A model generated the notes under the pieces. It saw nothing but the letters and a program-made list of their open reading frames with translations, had not been told where the DNA came from and made no database searches. The position numbers were made by a program, and so were the translations under genes. Below, one piece after another: positions 10,213 through 20,597 of a DNA stretch of 38,451 bases. The DNA is from Nocardia beijingensis NBRC 16342 (GTDB lineage: Bacteria > Actinomycetota > Actinomycetes > Mycobacteriales > Mycobacteriaceae), in contig NZ_BDBC01000077.1 in assembly GCF_001612785.1 (NCBI RefSeq), positions 1 to 38,451 on the forward strand. The letters are read 5' to 3'. Every line of letters begins with the position of its first letter. Within the stretch, counting starts at the first letter, position 1.

Positions 10213-10886
10213 TGAACACCGACCCCATAGTCGGGACACGCTCCGGCGTCCAGCCGGTCAGCCTCTTCGCTCCCGACGCGGAAACCGGCCCGGCCGACCA
10301 TCCCTCGTCCGCCGAACTCCGCCGGTGGACCCGCGAATACCTGTGCCATCCCCACCCGGATCTCGGTCGGCCCGGTCCTGTGTGCCCCTACACCAGCCAT
10401 GCCATCACGCACAGGTACCTGTGGGCCGCCTACTTCGATGGGCACGACATCGATATCGGGCGCATCACCGCGATCGCCGACGATCTGTTCGACCTGTTCC
10501 CGGCCCTGCCACCGCAGGAGGCGCCCGAGTCGCTGTTCAAAGCCGTTCTCGCGGTCTTTCCCGACCTCACCGACTACGGCTCGATCGACGCGGTGCAACG
10601 ACAACAGAAGACCAAATTCGTCGACAAAGGTCTGATGATCGGGCAGTTCTATCCGGGTTGCACCTACCCCGGACTGCACAATCCGGCGTTCCCGGCGCTC
10701 GACGCGCCCCTGCCCATCCTCGCGGTACGCCACATGGCCCCTACCGACTATCCGTTCCTCGTCGCGCGCCACGAATGGATCGATACCTACCTCAGGCTCT
10801 TCGCGCCTACCATTCCCGGATTCGTCGCCGCGGCCATGTCCGTCAGACTCGAGCAGGCGATCGACGCCCGGAACGACACTCCGTGA
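10209..10886 (+). CDS. Uncharacterised protein coupled to the NRPS (DUF6875-like)
   Basis: A 225-residue soluble protein with no signal peptide or membrane segment. Its ATG overlaps the NRPS stop codon in an ATGA, so it is very probably translated from the same message; a second ATG follows immediately. Near residues 55-70 it carries LGRPGPVCPYT, a Cys-Pro motif after a conserved HPxLGRxG stretch, and further on KGLMIGQFYPG. This resembles an uncharacterised actinobacterial family that I believe is catalogued as DUF6875 and that occurs in biosynthetic gene clusters. The family name is from memory and the function is unknown. Coupling to the thioesterase-ending NRPS suggests a role in peptide maturation or regulation of the pathway, but no catalytic motif supports a specific reaction. 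Confidence 0.85.
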   Translation: MMNTDPIVGTRSGVQPVSLFAPDAETGPADHPSSAELRRWTREYLCHPHPDLGRPGPVCPYTSHAITHRYLWAAYFDGHDIDIGRITAIADDLFDLFPALPPQEAPESLFKAVLAVFPDLTDYGSIDAVQRQQKTKFVDKGLMIGQFYPGCTYPGLHNPAFPALDAPLPILAVRHMAPTDYPFLVARHEWIDTYLRLFAPTIPGFVAAAMSVRLEQAIDARNDTP

Positions 10887-10928
10887 GTCGGTGGTGTGGG
10901 CGGTGCGGACGCCCGGTGACCACCGCCG

Positions 10929-10949
10929 AGCCGGTCCCGGCGACCGGCT
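10929..10949. terminator. Hairpin between convergent genes
   Basis: Perfect 8-bp stem AGCCGGTC / GACCGGCT with a 5-nt loop, placed between the end of the NRPS-coupled gene (10886) and the end of the convergent protease gene (10959). It has no U-tract, which is usual for actinobacterial terminators. It could serve both strands. Confidence 0.55.
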
Positions 10950-10958
10950 GGACAGCGC

Positions 10959-11888
10959 TCAGTCCGCCACCAGTTCCACCGGGACCGCGATGACATCGAC
11001 CATGGCCCCATTGCGCAGCACGGTGACGGGCAGTTGTACACCGATCGCCTCGGCGAACAGCTGCCGCTGGATGCCCTGGGCGTCCCGCACCTGCGACCGG
11101 GCCACGCTCAGCACCAGGTCACCGCGGCGCAGCCCGGCCTCCTCGGCGGGACCGCCGCGGACCACCTCCATGATGCGCACCCCGGCGGCCTGCCCGGTGC
11201 GCTCGGCGACCGGCTCCGGCAATGGCGCGGGCACGCCGACCAGGCCGAGATACGCGCGCCGGACCCGCCCCTCGGTGTGCAGCGTGCGGATGATCCGGCG
11301 CGTCGTCGCGTTGATCGGGATGGCCAGACCGAGCCCGATGCCCGCGACCGCCGTGTTGACGCCGACCACCCGGCCCGCCGAATCCGACAGCGCGCCACCG
11401 GAATTACCGGGATTGAGCGCGGCGTCGGTCTGGATCACGTCCTCGATCACCCGCCCGGCACGCCGCGATGCCACCGGAACCGCGCGTCCGAGCGCGCTCA
11501 CCACGCCCGCGGTGACCGAGCCGGCCAGCCCTAGGGGACTCCCGACCGCGACCACCAGCTGACCGACCACCAACCGGTCGGCATCCCCGAGCGACACCGC
11601 GCCGGGCGCGCCGCCGCGTGCGCGCAGCACCGCCAGATCCGACAGCGGATCGATCCCGACGACGTGGAACCGGGACTCCACCCCGTCGGCGAAGACCACC
11701 TCTCCCTCGCGGGCCCCGCCGACGACGTGCGCGTTCGTCAACAGGTATCCGTCGTCGGTGAAGACCACCGCCGACCCGCTCCCCCGCCTGGTCCGCACGC
11801 TGGCCACGTGCGGCGTCACCGAGGCCGCCACCGCGATCACCGTGCGGGAGTAGGCATCCATCGCGGCGTTGTCCACGCCGACCACCAC
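10959..11888 (-). CDS. Trypsin-like serine protease with PDZ domain (HtrA/S1C family)
   Basis: A 309-residue HtrA/DegP-type protease. The catalytic triad is readable: His54 in TNAHVVGG, Asp84 in DPLSDLAVL and Ser163 in NPGNSGGAL. Residues about 200-305 form a PDZ domain, with the typical GxxAEEAGLRRGDLVL pattern. Most actinobacterial HtrA proteins have an N-terminal membrane anchor or signal peptide. None is present here, and the open frame upstream encodes no hydrophobic stretch, so this form looks cytoplasmic. The start chosen is GTG at 11888; ATG at 11861 (MDAYSRTV) is an equally plausible start and would remove nine residues. It is convergent with the NRPS operon and looks independent of it. 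A role in protein quality control is inferred from the family. Confidence 0.9.
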   Translation of the reverse strand: MVVGVDNAAMDAYSRTVIAVAASVTPHVASVRTRRGSGSAVVFTDDGYLLTNAHVVGGAREGEVVFADGVESRFHVVGIDPLSDLAVLRARGGAPGAVSLGDADRLVVGQLVVAVGSPLGLAGSVTAGVVSALGRAVPVASRRAGRVIEDVIQTDAALNPGNSGGALSDSAGRVVGVNTAVAGIGLGLAIPINATTRRIIRTLHTEGRVRRAYLGLVGVPAPLPEPVAERTGQAAGVRIMEVVRGGPAEEAGLRRGDLVLSVARSQVRDAQGIQRQLFAEAIGVQLPVTVLRNGAMVDVIAVPVELVAD

Positions 11889-12080
11889 CCTGTATGCCGG
11901 AATTGCGCTCCTGGGTCCAGGATGCCCCCGGGCGACGGACGACGCACCGTGTTCGCCACAGGCGCAACCCGACCGCGGGCGAGCCGGGCGTGTCGCCGGG
12001 AGGCGGATCGCCGGCCGAGCTTCCGCGCCACGAGCCCCACGGACTCGAAGGGATCCGCCGCCCGGCGCCGGTCCGCGCGC

Positions 12081-12449
12081 CTACGCCGTCGGCACCCGGT
12101 CGAGAAAGCCGTGCACGCTCGTGATCCGGCCATCGGCTCCGAGGGTGATCACGTCCGAGCCCGCGACGGGGGCGCTGCCGTCGGCCGTTGACACCAGTTC
12201 CCAGGAGAAGCGGGCGATGTCGTGATGGCCGTCGACCGGGCCGAGACGGCGGAACTCGAAGCCGGGGAACTGCGCTTGCACGCCTCCGATGGCCGCCGTC
12301 AGCTGGGCGTGCCCGCTCACCTCCGCGAGGGGATCGGTGTAGCTTCCCTCCTCGGCCCAGGCGGCCGCGACAGCCGCGGTCCTGGCGTCGTCGTCGGTGG
12401 CATTCCACGCGGCGAAGTACCGATCGACCGCTTCCTCGTAGCGCGTCAT
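12081..12449 (-). CDS. NTF2-like / SnoaL-like fold protein
   Basis: A 122-residue protein beginning MTRYEEAVDRYFAAWN, the classic first helix of NTF2/SnoaL-fold proteins, followed by the AxxWAEEGSYTDP and DGRITSVHGFLDRVP patterns of the cone-shaped alpha+beta barrel. Such proteins act as small isomerases, cyclases, dehydratases or ligand carriers; the ligand cannot be predicted here. The start is set by a near-ideal ribosome site, AGGAGG seven bases before the ATG at 12449, although the reading frame stays open further upstream. It is followed by the protease gene on the same strand after about 190 bases, so it is probably a separate unit. Confidence 0.85.
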   Translation of the reverse strand: MTRYEEAVDRYFAAWNATDDDARTAAVAAAWAEEGSYTDPLAEVSGHAQLTAAIGGVQAQFPGFEFRRLGPVDGHHDIARFSWELVSTADGSAPVAGSDVITLGADGRITSVHGFLDRVPTA

Positions 12450-12590
12450 GATGAATCCTCCTGTGCGGTAAAGGTTTTGGCTCGCCGTACCGGTGTTCCG
12501 ATCGGCTGTCTCCAACCTTGCCGCGCCGCGAGCGCAGAGTCGATTACGCGCGAGGTAATGATCGAGGGACATCGGCGCTCGCCGTGTGAC

Positions 12591-13520
12591 TCAGCGCAGC
12601 AGGCCCTTTCGCTTCAGGTAGGCCAGCGGAAGCAGCGCGGCCACCAGGGTCAGCAGTGTGGTGAGCAGAAGCCCGGTCTGCCAGGACGACTCGGCGATCA
12701 GGTCGACGCCATAGCAGGTGGCGATCAGCGCGGGCGGCAGGAAGACCGCGGCGACGGCGAACCTCTTGACGATCTCGTTGTGTTGGGCGTCCAGCCAGGC
12801 CAGCGCGGATTGCTGCTGGTAGCGAGCCTTGTCGTACTCGATGCTCGCGTGCCGACCCACCCCGTCGATGTCCGCGAGCAGAACGCTGATGGCATCGTCC
12901 AGCTCGGCGCCGCCGGACGGACCTTCCACCCGCAGGTGGCGCGCGGCGCGTGCCAGTTGCAGCTGCGTCTGCCGAGCGCGGGCGATGATTCGTTCGGTCG
13001 CGTTCATCCGCGCCAGCGTGCCCCGCACGTCGGTGATCGCGAGATCGCGCCGGTCGTGGCCGGAGATCGCCCGCTCGATCTCCGCGTGCGTCGCCTCCAG
13101 CGCGGCGCCCGCATGGTGGAGCACCCGTTCCGACGCCTCGTTCAGCGCCCACAGCAGCGCGTACATCACGCCGTGCGCGGAGCCTGCGAGTTCCGGGTTG
13201 CGGCGCATCTTCGCGACCGCCTTGTCGAACGGCACGAAATGCTCCGCCGGTTGCAGCGTCACGAGGAACTCCCCGCCGAGGGCGAACACGATCGTCGCCC
13301 GTTCGATCGTCTCACCGCGCTGGTAGTCGGCGACCACCGGGAGATAGAGGAAGGTGCCGGTCTCCCACACCTGGTCGCGGGCGGCGGTGAAGTCGATGCC
13401 GAGCCGTTCCCGGAGCACTGCCGCCGTGTCGGCGTCGTCGGCGGCGAGTGGAATCCAATGCTGCTGAAGCACTTCGGTGTCGAAGTGATCGGCGGTCACG
13501 GCGCTGAGGAAGGTCGTCAT
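12591..13520 (-). CDS. CorA-family divalent-cation transporter with altered GMN signature
   Basis: A 309-residue protein with the CorA layout: a cytoplasmic alpha/beta N-domain, a long helical stalk (about 105-250) rich in charged residues, and two C-terminal membrane helices at about 254-272 and 283-303. CorA proteins are homopentameric Mg2+/Co2+ channels whose selectivity filter is a YGMN motif at the end of helix 1. Here that position reads YGVD (residues 270-273) after LPPALIATC, so both Met and the selectivity Asn are replaced. The overall fold call is firm, but the ion specificity may differ or transport may be impaired. The ATG at 13520 lies three bases after the stop of a small upstream reading frame and has only a weak ribosome site (GGTAGG), which suggests translational coupling. 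Confidence 0.87.
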   Translation of the reverse strand: MTTFLSAVTADHFDTEVLQQHWIPLAADDADTAAVLRERLGIDFTAARDQVWETGTFLYLPVVADYQRGETIERATIVFALGGEFLVTLQPAEHFVPFDKAVAKMRRNPELAGSAHGVMYALLWALNEASERVLHHAGAALEATHAEIERAISGHDRRDLAITDVRGTLARMNATERIIARARQTQLQLARAARHLRVEGPSGGAELDDAISVLLADIDGVGRHASIEYDKARYQQQSALAWLDAQHNEIVKRFAVAAVFLPPALIATCYGVDLIAESSWQTGLLLTTLLTLVAALLPLAYLKRKGLLR

Positions 13521-13523
13521 CGC

Positions 13524-13628
13524 CTACCGCTGCCCGGAGGAGGATCGCATCGACGAGGAGCCGGTCGGCTCGCGTTCCGGCCCCGGTGGGTGAGGCGATG
13601 TTCCGGCTTTCTCGGGCAATGTGGCCAT
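13524..13628 (-). CDS. Putative proline-rich leader peptide upstream of the CorA gene
   Basis: A 34-codon reading frame starts at ATG 13628 and stops at 13524, three bases before the CorA start codon. It has a good ribosome site, GGAG eight bases upstream of its ATG, better than that of CorA itself. The peptide begins MATLPEKAGT and contains six prolines, with a PHPPGP cluster at residues 12-17. The position, size and proline cluster recall leader peptides that couple Mg2+ or proline status to Mg2+ transporter expression (MgtL in Salmonella), but there is no sequence homology to that peptide. It could also be a chance open frame. Confidence 0.45.
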   Translation of the reverse strand: MATLPEKAGTSPHPPGPEREPTGSSSMRSSSGQR

Positions 13629-14798
13629 AGCGGGGGCTCCAATACTTACTGTCGTGCGGGGCTGGCGCACCCCTCCGGGACAGAGGACGCGCGCACAGGG
13701 GGCGAGCAGCGTCGAAACCATCGTCGCGCCGCGGCAAAGGACTGTCGGGCGGACCCGGACCGCCGTCCGTACGCGTCGTGGCACACCGGGGTGGCGTTCG
13801 TGCCGCATCGGCCGACCGGGGCGCCGTTGCCCGCTCGCCGATCACGGACACGGATCAACGACGCGGCGGCGCAACCCGTTTCTCGAGGGCGGCGCGGTTG
13901 CCGATGTCGATACTGTCATCCGGCATCTGCCGCTCACCTCGCTTCGTCGATCGACCGGCGCACGAATTGCGCCATCCATCATTAGAAACCCGCCGATCGG
14001 GATACGTCAATCGATGGCTCAAGTGTTCGACAGCGCGCCATCCGGTGGCAATCTCGCGGCACGGAACGGCCGGATGACAGCGCGGGACAGCGATTTTCGG
14101 AACCGAGGCCGCACCGGCGGTCACACGGTCGCACAGCCTGCGCCCGACTCGGACGTTCACTCCGCCACGTCCACCCCATCGCGGCGACATCCGCCGGACA
14201 GCTTCGGGACGCGATCGGATTCCCCGCACAGCCGCCTCGGCGTGATCATGATCCGAGTGTCGCGGCGATCGCACGAACCGGCGTCCCGCCGAACCGTCCG
14301 ACGGCTCAGTAGCAGGCCATCGATACCGCCATCCGATCAGCGGTGCCAACCCTGACGACGAAGCAGGCCGAGTGGCGGCGCGGACAGGGCCGCCACTCGC
14401 CGGGCGCTCAGTGACTCCGGTCGGCGCGGCCTCGGACTGACCGCCACCAGGGCCGCCCGCTCGTTGCCGACGTGGTCGCCCGTCCAACTCAAGCGGAGGC
14501 GATCGGTCCGGTTCGCCGCACCGGATACCCCGGCCGCCGCTCTCGCACAGCTCGGGGCGGGATTCTTATTCGCGCAGGTAACGAACCGATGGGTACCCTT
14601 CGCACCGCACCGGCGGACCGCGCGCACCGAACCCGCCAGTAGGGTTGACCACGACGTTGCCAGGCCGGATGCTCTTGGTTGGCCGAACAGCTCGAAGCCC
14701 GATATTCGAACGATCTCCATCGTCGTAGCGCCGAGTTGTGGCGGCGACGACGCCGGTGCGGACCCGCCCCGGTGTCCGGTACTCGAGGGGAGATTCGC
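13629..14798. other. Long stretch without a recognisable gene
   Basis: About 1.17 kb between the CorA leader ORF and the acyltransferase gene. Open frames exist on both strands (for example minus 13855-14487), but they lack the strong G/C third-position bias of neighbouring genes and show no domain. The stretch contains scattered AT-richer patches (around 13975-14035 and 14565-14600) that may hold promoters for the flanking divergent genes. It may be decayed coding sequence. Confidence 0.5.
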
Positions 14799-16103
14799 GT
14801 GACCCACCGCCTGACCGATATCGATTGCGTGAGCGCCCGTGGGCACTCCGCGCTGGGGGGAACCCTGGCGATACAGGCGGTCTGGCGTTACGACCGTCCG
14901 GTGGATCTCGCGGCGCTGGAGCATTTCCACGAGGCATTGCGGCACGGCAGGCTGGGCAGAGCGGTCGCGCCGGCGATGATCCCCGCCGCCGGGGACCGGT
15001 GGACGACGCGAGTCGACTTCAGCCCGCTCGAGGTCGCGGACGAGCCGATCGCCGCGGGCGATCTGGAGACCTGGATCGCCGAACAGGGGAACGCCGAGCT
15101 GCGCACCTTCGGCGGCCCCGCGTGGCGTTTGGCCGCGACCCACCTCGACAATGGGGAAAGCGCGGTGTCGCTGCTGGTTTCACACACCCTCGCGGACGGC
15201 CACGCGTTCTGCGCGGCGGTGACCGACGCCGTCGCGGACAAGCGGCTCGACCTGGCCTACCGCACCGACGAGTTCGGCCGGATGCGCCTGCTCGCCGCCG
15301 ACGTTCGCGATGCTGCGCGACGAGCCCGTTCGCTGCCCGCGGCAGCCGGTCTGGCGCTGCGGTTGGCCGTCGGTGGGCGCGGCGGGGCCGTGTCCACCGA
15401 CGAGGAGGCGCGGGACTTCCGGCTTCCCACCGTCACCGCGACGGTCCCGGCACAGCTCTGGCATGCGGCGGCACGAGCCAGAGGCGGCACCGGCACCACC
15501 TTGGCGGTGGCGATGATGACCGCCATCGCCACGCGACTCGGCCGCACCGACGAGGCGGGCCGGGTTCGCATGATGATGCCGGTCAGCACCCGCACCGGCG
15601 ACGACCTGCGGGCGAACGCTCTGACCTCGATCGCCTTCGAAGTGGACGTGCGCGACGGCGAACCGGCCGACCTCGCCGCGCTGCGCGCGGTCATGAAGGA
15701 GAAGCTCACCGAGGCCGCGGCCGGCGGACCGGACGTGCCGCCGCTGGTCCCGATCGCGGTGGCGCTGCCGCGCGGACGCTACGCCCGCCTGGCGCGGGAG
15801 GCCGCCACCGACCCCATCTCCACGGTGTGTTCCAGCCTCGGCAAGCTCGATCCCGACATTCTCCGCATCGACGGGCGCCCGGCCTCGGCGATGATGCTCG
15901 GCTTGGTCAATCAGAGCCTGAACTCGCGCAGCGTCGTGACCGAACGCGGCGGCAACCTGTACGTCGCGCTGATCGAGGCCGGGGAGCAGATCACGCTGCG
16001 CGTCATGGGTTACCACCCGCCCGAGTTGCTCGACGCCGAGCAGCTCACCGAACTGGTGCGGGCCGCGCTCGCCGAGTACGAGCTCGCGGCGACCTTCTGG
16101 TAG
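14799..16103 (+). CDS. Stand-alone condensation/acyltransferase-fold protein
   Basis: A 434-residue protein of the chloramphenicol-acetyltransferase-like superfamily that includes NRPS condensation domains, Pap acyltransferases and wax-ester/diacylglycerol acyltransferases. The active-site motif reads SHTLADGHAF (about residue 130), an HxxxD core in which the first His of HHxxxDG is Ser while the catalytic second His and the Asp-Gly remain. A second signature, RMMMPVSTRTGDDLRANAL (near 250-270), resembles the PVSxR...N stretch of wax-ester synthases. The start is GTG at 14799, preceded by a good ribosome site (GAGGGGAG); the frame is open further upstream but with a non-coding-like composition. 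It is not fused to carrier or adenylation domains. The acyl donor and acceptor are unknown. It may esterify a lipid or a peptide, and a link to the NRPS 4 kb away is only speculation. Confidence 0.75.
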   Translation: MTHRLTDIDCVSARGHSALGGTLAIQAVWRYDRPVDLAALEHFHEALRHGRLGRAVAPAMIPAAGDRWTTRVDFSPLEVADEPIAAGDLETWIAEQGNAELRTFGGPAWRLAATHLDNGESAVSLLVSHTLADGHAFCAAVTDAVADKRLDLAYRTDEFGRMRLLAADVRDAARRARSLPAAAGLALRLAVGGRGGAVSTDEEARDFRLPTVTATVPAQLWHAAARARGGTGTTLAVAMMTAIATRLGRTDEAGRVRMMMPVSTRTGDDLRANALTSIAFEVDVRDGEPADLAALRAVMKEKLTEAAAGGPDVPPLVPIAVALPRGRYARLAREAATDPISTVCSSLGKLDPDILRIDGRPASAMMLGLVNQSLNSRSVVTERGGNLYVALIEAGEQITLRVMGYHPPELLDAEQLTELVRAALAEYELAATFW

Positions 16104-16151
16104 CACCCCGATGCGGCCCGCTTGTCACCGCCATGTGGCACGATCGCGTAA

Positions 16152-16601
16152 GTGACCAGCAGACCCGCCGCCACGCAGCACCTGCGGGACCTCGCGCGGC
16201 TGCGCCGCGTCCGCGACCGCATCGATCGGGAGTACGCGCGGCCGCTGGACGTGGAGGCGCTCGCGCGCGACGCGCACATGTCGGCCGGGCACCTCAGTCG
16301 CCAGTTCCGGCTCGCCTACGGCGAGTCGCCGTACTCCTACCTGATGACCCGCCGCATCGAACGCGCGATGTCGCTGCTGCGCCGGGGCGACCTCAGCGTC
16401 ACCGAGGTGTGCTTCGCGGTCGGCTGCTCGTCGCTGGGCACCTTCAGCACCCGCTTCACCGAGCTGGTCGGCGTGCCGCCGAGCGTCTACCGGCGCGAGG
16501 CGGCGCGCGCCACGGCGGGGATGCCGTCGTGCGTGGCGAAACAGGTGACCAGACCGATCAGGAATCGAGAAGCGCCGGTTATCGAGCCGCAATTAGCCTG
16601 A
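16152..16601 (+). CDS. AraC-family transcriptional regulator
   Basis: A 149-residue regulator made almost entirely of the AraC DNA-binding domain: two helix-turn-helix units at about residues 20-65 (ALARDAHMSAGHLSRQF) and 70-115 (VTEVCFAVGCSSLGTFSTRF, with the usual Gly and Phe-Ser anchors). There is no N-terminal ligand-binding cupin, so any signal must be sensed otherwise, or the protein may work as a simple activator. The GTG start at 16152 gives MTSRPAATQHL. It lies five bases upstream of the VOC gene on the same strand and heads a likely AraC-VOC-UvrA-like cluster, which suggests it controls those genes. Confidence 0.92.
   Translation: MTSRPAATQHLRDLARLRRVRDRIDREYARPLDVEALARDAHMSAGHLSRQFRLAYGESPYSYLMTRRIERAMSLLRRGDLSVTEVCFAVGCSSLGTFSTRFTELVGVPPSVYRREAARATAGMPSCVAKQVTRPIRNREAPVIEPQLA
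16594..16599 (+). promoter_or_regulatory. Possible -10 element for a leaderless VOC transcript
   Basis: TAGCCT (a TANNNT match) ends seven bases before the VOC ATG at 16607, the spacing expected when transcription starts at the start codon. No convincing -35 is visible, and the element overlaps the end of the AraC gene, so read-through from AraC is the alternative. Confidence 0.35.
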
Positions 16602-16606
16602 CTGCC

Positions 16607-17017
16607 ATGGACATCACCATTCACGCGAGCTTCCTGCCGCACGACGACGCGGAGGCGGCCCTCGCCTTCTACCGCGACATTCTGGGCTTCGAGGTCCGCA
16701 ACGACGTCGGATACGAAGGAATGCGGTGGCTCACCGTGGGCCCCGTCGGTCAGCCCGAGACGTCCATCGTCCTGCATCCGCCGGGCGCCGATCCCGGCAT
16801 CACGGACGACGAGCGTCGCACCATCACCGAGATGATGGCCAAGGGCACTTACGGTGGCATCCTGCTGGCTACCAAGGATCTGGACGGCGCCTTCGAACGG
16901 CTGGCGGCGAGTGACGCCGAGATCGTCCAGGAGCCGACCGAGCAGCCGTACGGCGTGCGCGACTGCGCCGTCCGCGATCCGGCCGGCAACCTGATCCGCA
17001 TCCAGCAACTGCGCTGA
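16607..17017 (+). CDS. VOC-superfamily protein (glyoxalase/bleomycin-resistance/dioxygenase fold)
   Basis: A 136-residue single-domain vicinal-oxygen-chelate protein. It shows the characteristic AALAFYRDILGFEVRNDV repeat start, the GMRWLTVG strand, and the C-terminal VRDCAVRDPAGNLIRIQQ metal-ligand strand. The family includes metal-dependent lyases and dioxygenases as well as drug-sequestering proteins of the bleomycin-resistance type, and sequence alone does not separate them. It lies between an AraC regulator and a UvrA-like ATPase on the same strand, which favours a resistance or detoxification role. No ribosome site is obvious before the ATG, consistent with leaderless translation or with coupling to the AraC stop five bases upstream. 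Confidence 0.9.
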   Translation: MDITIHASFLPHDDAEAALAFYRDILGFEVRNDVGYEGMRWLTVGPVGQPETSIVLHPPGADPGITDDERRTITEMMAKGTYGGILLATKDLDGAFERLAASDAEIVQEPTEQPYGVRDCAVRDPAGNLIRIQQLR

Positions 17018-17103
17018 CCCGCCCGAAGCGAACGGGTCGAATCCAGCCCGGCGACGCCGAGGGAGACCGCCGAGGCGGCCCCGCCAGAACAGATGGAGAC
17101 ACG

Positions 17104-19497
<2,394 letters not shown>

Positions 19498-19528
19498 CCG
19501 GGCGCACGGGAGCGGGTAACGGCCGACG

Positions 19529-19941
19529 CTACCCGAGTATGCGTGCGGTCAACGCGAGGACACCCTCGCGGTGACGGTGCGGGGAGGTCATGTCGGTGAT
19601 CTCCGGACGCATGGCGGCGAAGATCGCCATGGCGAGGAATTCCGCGTCGGAATCCGGAACGACCTGGGCGATCAACTCCGCCAGCAGCGCCCGCCACGGC
19701 GCCCAGGTCTCCGACCGGCAGCCGTCGGGCATGGCGCGCGTCAACGGTTGCAACTCGACCACGGTGAGGTCGAACACGGTAGCGACGAACGCCGATATCC
19801 GCTCGCGCACAGGCACATCCGGGTCCGCGGCGAGTTCGCGGACGTCCGCCAACGCCCGGCCGGTCCGGTCGTCGAACAGCGCGCGAATCAGCCCATCGCG
19901 GTCGGTGAATCTGCGGAACAGCGTGCCCTTGCCGGCCAGAG
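19529..19941 (-). pseudogene. TetR-family regulator remnant, N-terminus deleted
   Basis: Reading on the minus strand from about 19941, the frame gives LAGKGTLFRRFTDRDGLI, the recognition helix end of a TetR helix-turn-helix, followed by a full TetR-type C-terminal ligand domain (ALFDDRTGRALAD onward) ending at TAG 19529. The first roughly 35-40 residues that should carry the start codon and most of the DNA-binding domain are absent. At that point the sequence turns directly into a dehydrogenase gene on the other strand. No alternative start restores a DNA-binding domain, so the regulator must be non-functional as written. Confidence 0.85.
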
Positions 19942-20544
19942 CATCAGGCGCTCGCGCTGCTCGGGCAAGGCGCGACCGCCGTGGGAGTGTTCGAAACCGC
20001 CGAGATCGGCCCCGAGGACACGGTGCTGGTGGAGGCGGCGGGCGGAGGCATCGGAACCCTGCTGGTCCAATTGGCCAAGCGAGCCGGAGCCAGGGTCGTC
20101 GCCGGTGCGAGCGGGGCCGCGAAGCGGCGGCTGGCCGCCGATCTCGGCGCCGATGCCACGGTGGACTACACGCGGCCGGGCTGGACCGAGGAGGCCGGTC
20201 CGGTGTCGGTGGTGCTCGAGACCGTCGGCGGCCGGACGGCTCGCGAAGCCTACGGCCTGCTCACGAAACCCGGTGCGCGCATGGTCGTCTTCGGCTCGGC
20301 CAGCGGTGTTCCGGTCGAGATCGGCTCGCAGCAACTGCTACCGGTCGGCGCATCGCTGATTCCGTTCAGCCTCGGCTATCGCCCGCAGCGGTGGCCGGAG
20401 CTGGCTCGCCGCGCCGAGGAGCTGACCGTGCGCGGTGAGATCACCCCGGTCATCGGCACGGTGCTCCCCCTGGCCGAAGCGGCGGCCGCGCACCGAGCGT
20501 TCGAGAACCGCACGGCGATCGGGAAGACCATCCTCACCGTCTGA
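19939..20544 (+). pseudogene. Medium-chain (zinc-type) dehydrogenase remnant, N-terminus deleted
   Basis: The plus-strand frame from about 19939 gives QALALLGQGATAVGVFETA and then the Rossmann-fold core (GGGIGTLLVQLAKRAGA) and the C-terminal part of an MDR/quinone-oxidoreductase-like enzyme, ending with AIGKTILTV at TGA 20544. About 200 residues remain of a protein normally near 310-330. The N-terminal catalytic GroES-like domain is gone, so no oxidoreductase activity is expected. A GTG at 19981 could still start a 187-residue nucleotide-binding fragment. The intact ancestor was presumably divergent from the tetR gene and controlled by it. Confidence 0.87.
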
Positions 20545-20553
20545 TCACGTGTT

Positions 20554-20589
20554 CCTCCGGCCGCGCGTCCGAGAACGAGCGGCCGGAGG
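20554..20589. terminator. Strong bidirectional terminator hairpin
   Basis: Perfect 11-bp stem CCTCCGGCCGC / GCGGCCGGAGG with a 14-nt loop, lying between the end of the dehydrogenase remnant (20544) and the end of the convergent SRPBCC gene (20598). Confidence 0.8.
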
Positions 20590-20597
20590 GCAGCGGG

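Noticed and set aside
12002..12059. GGCGGATC/GATCCGCC inverted repeat after the NTF2-like gene as a terminator
   Set aside because: The arms are 42 bases apart with no supporting inner stem, so a chance match is likely in GC-rich DNA.
13855..14487. Minus-strand 210-codon frame in the gene-free stretch
   Set aside because: Third-position GC is low compared with real genes here and no domain or ribosome site is visible.
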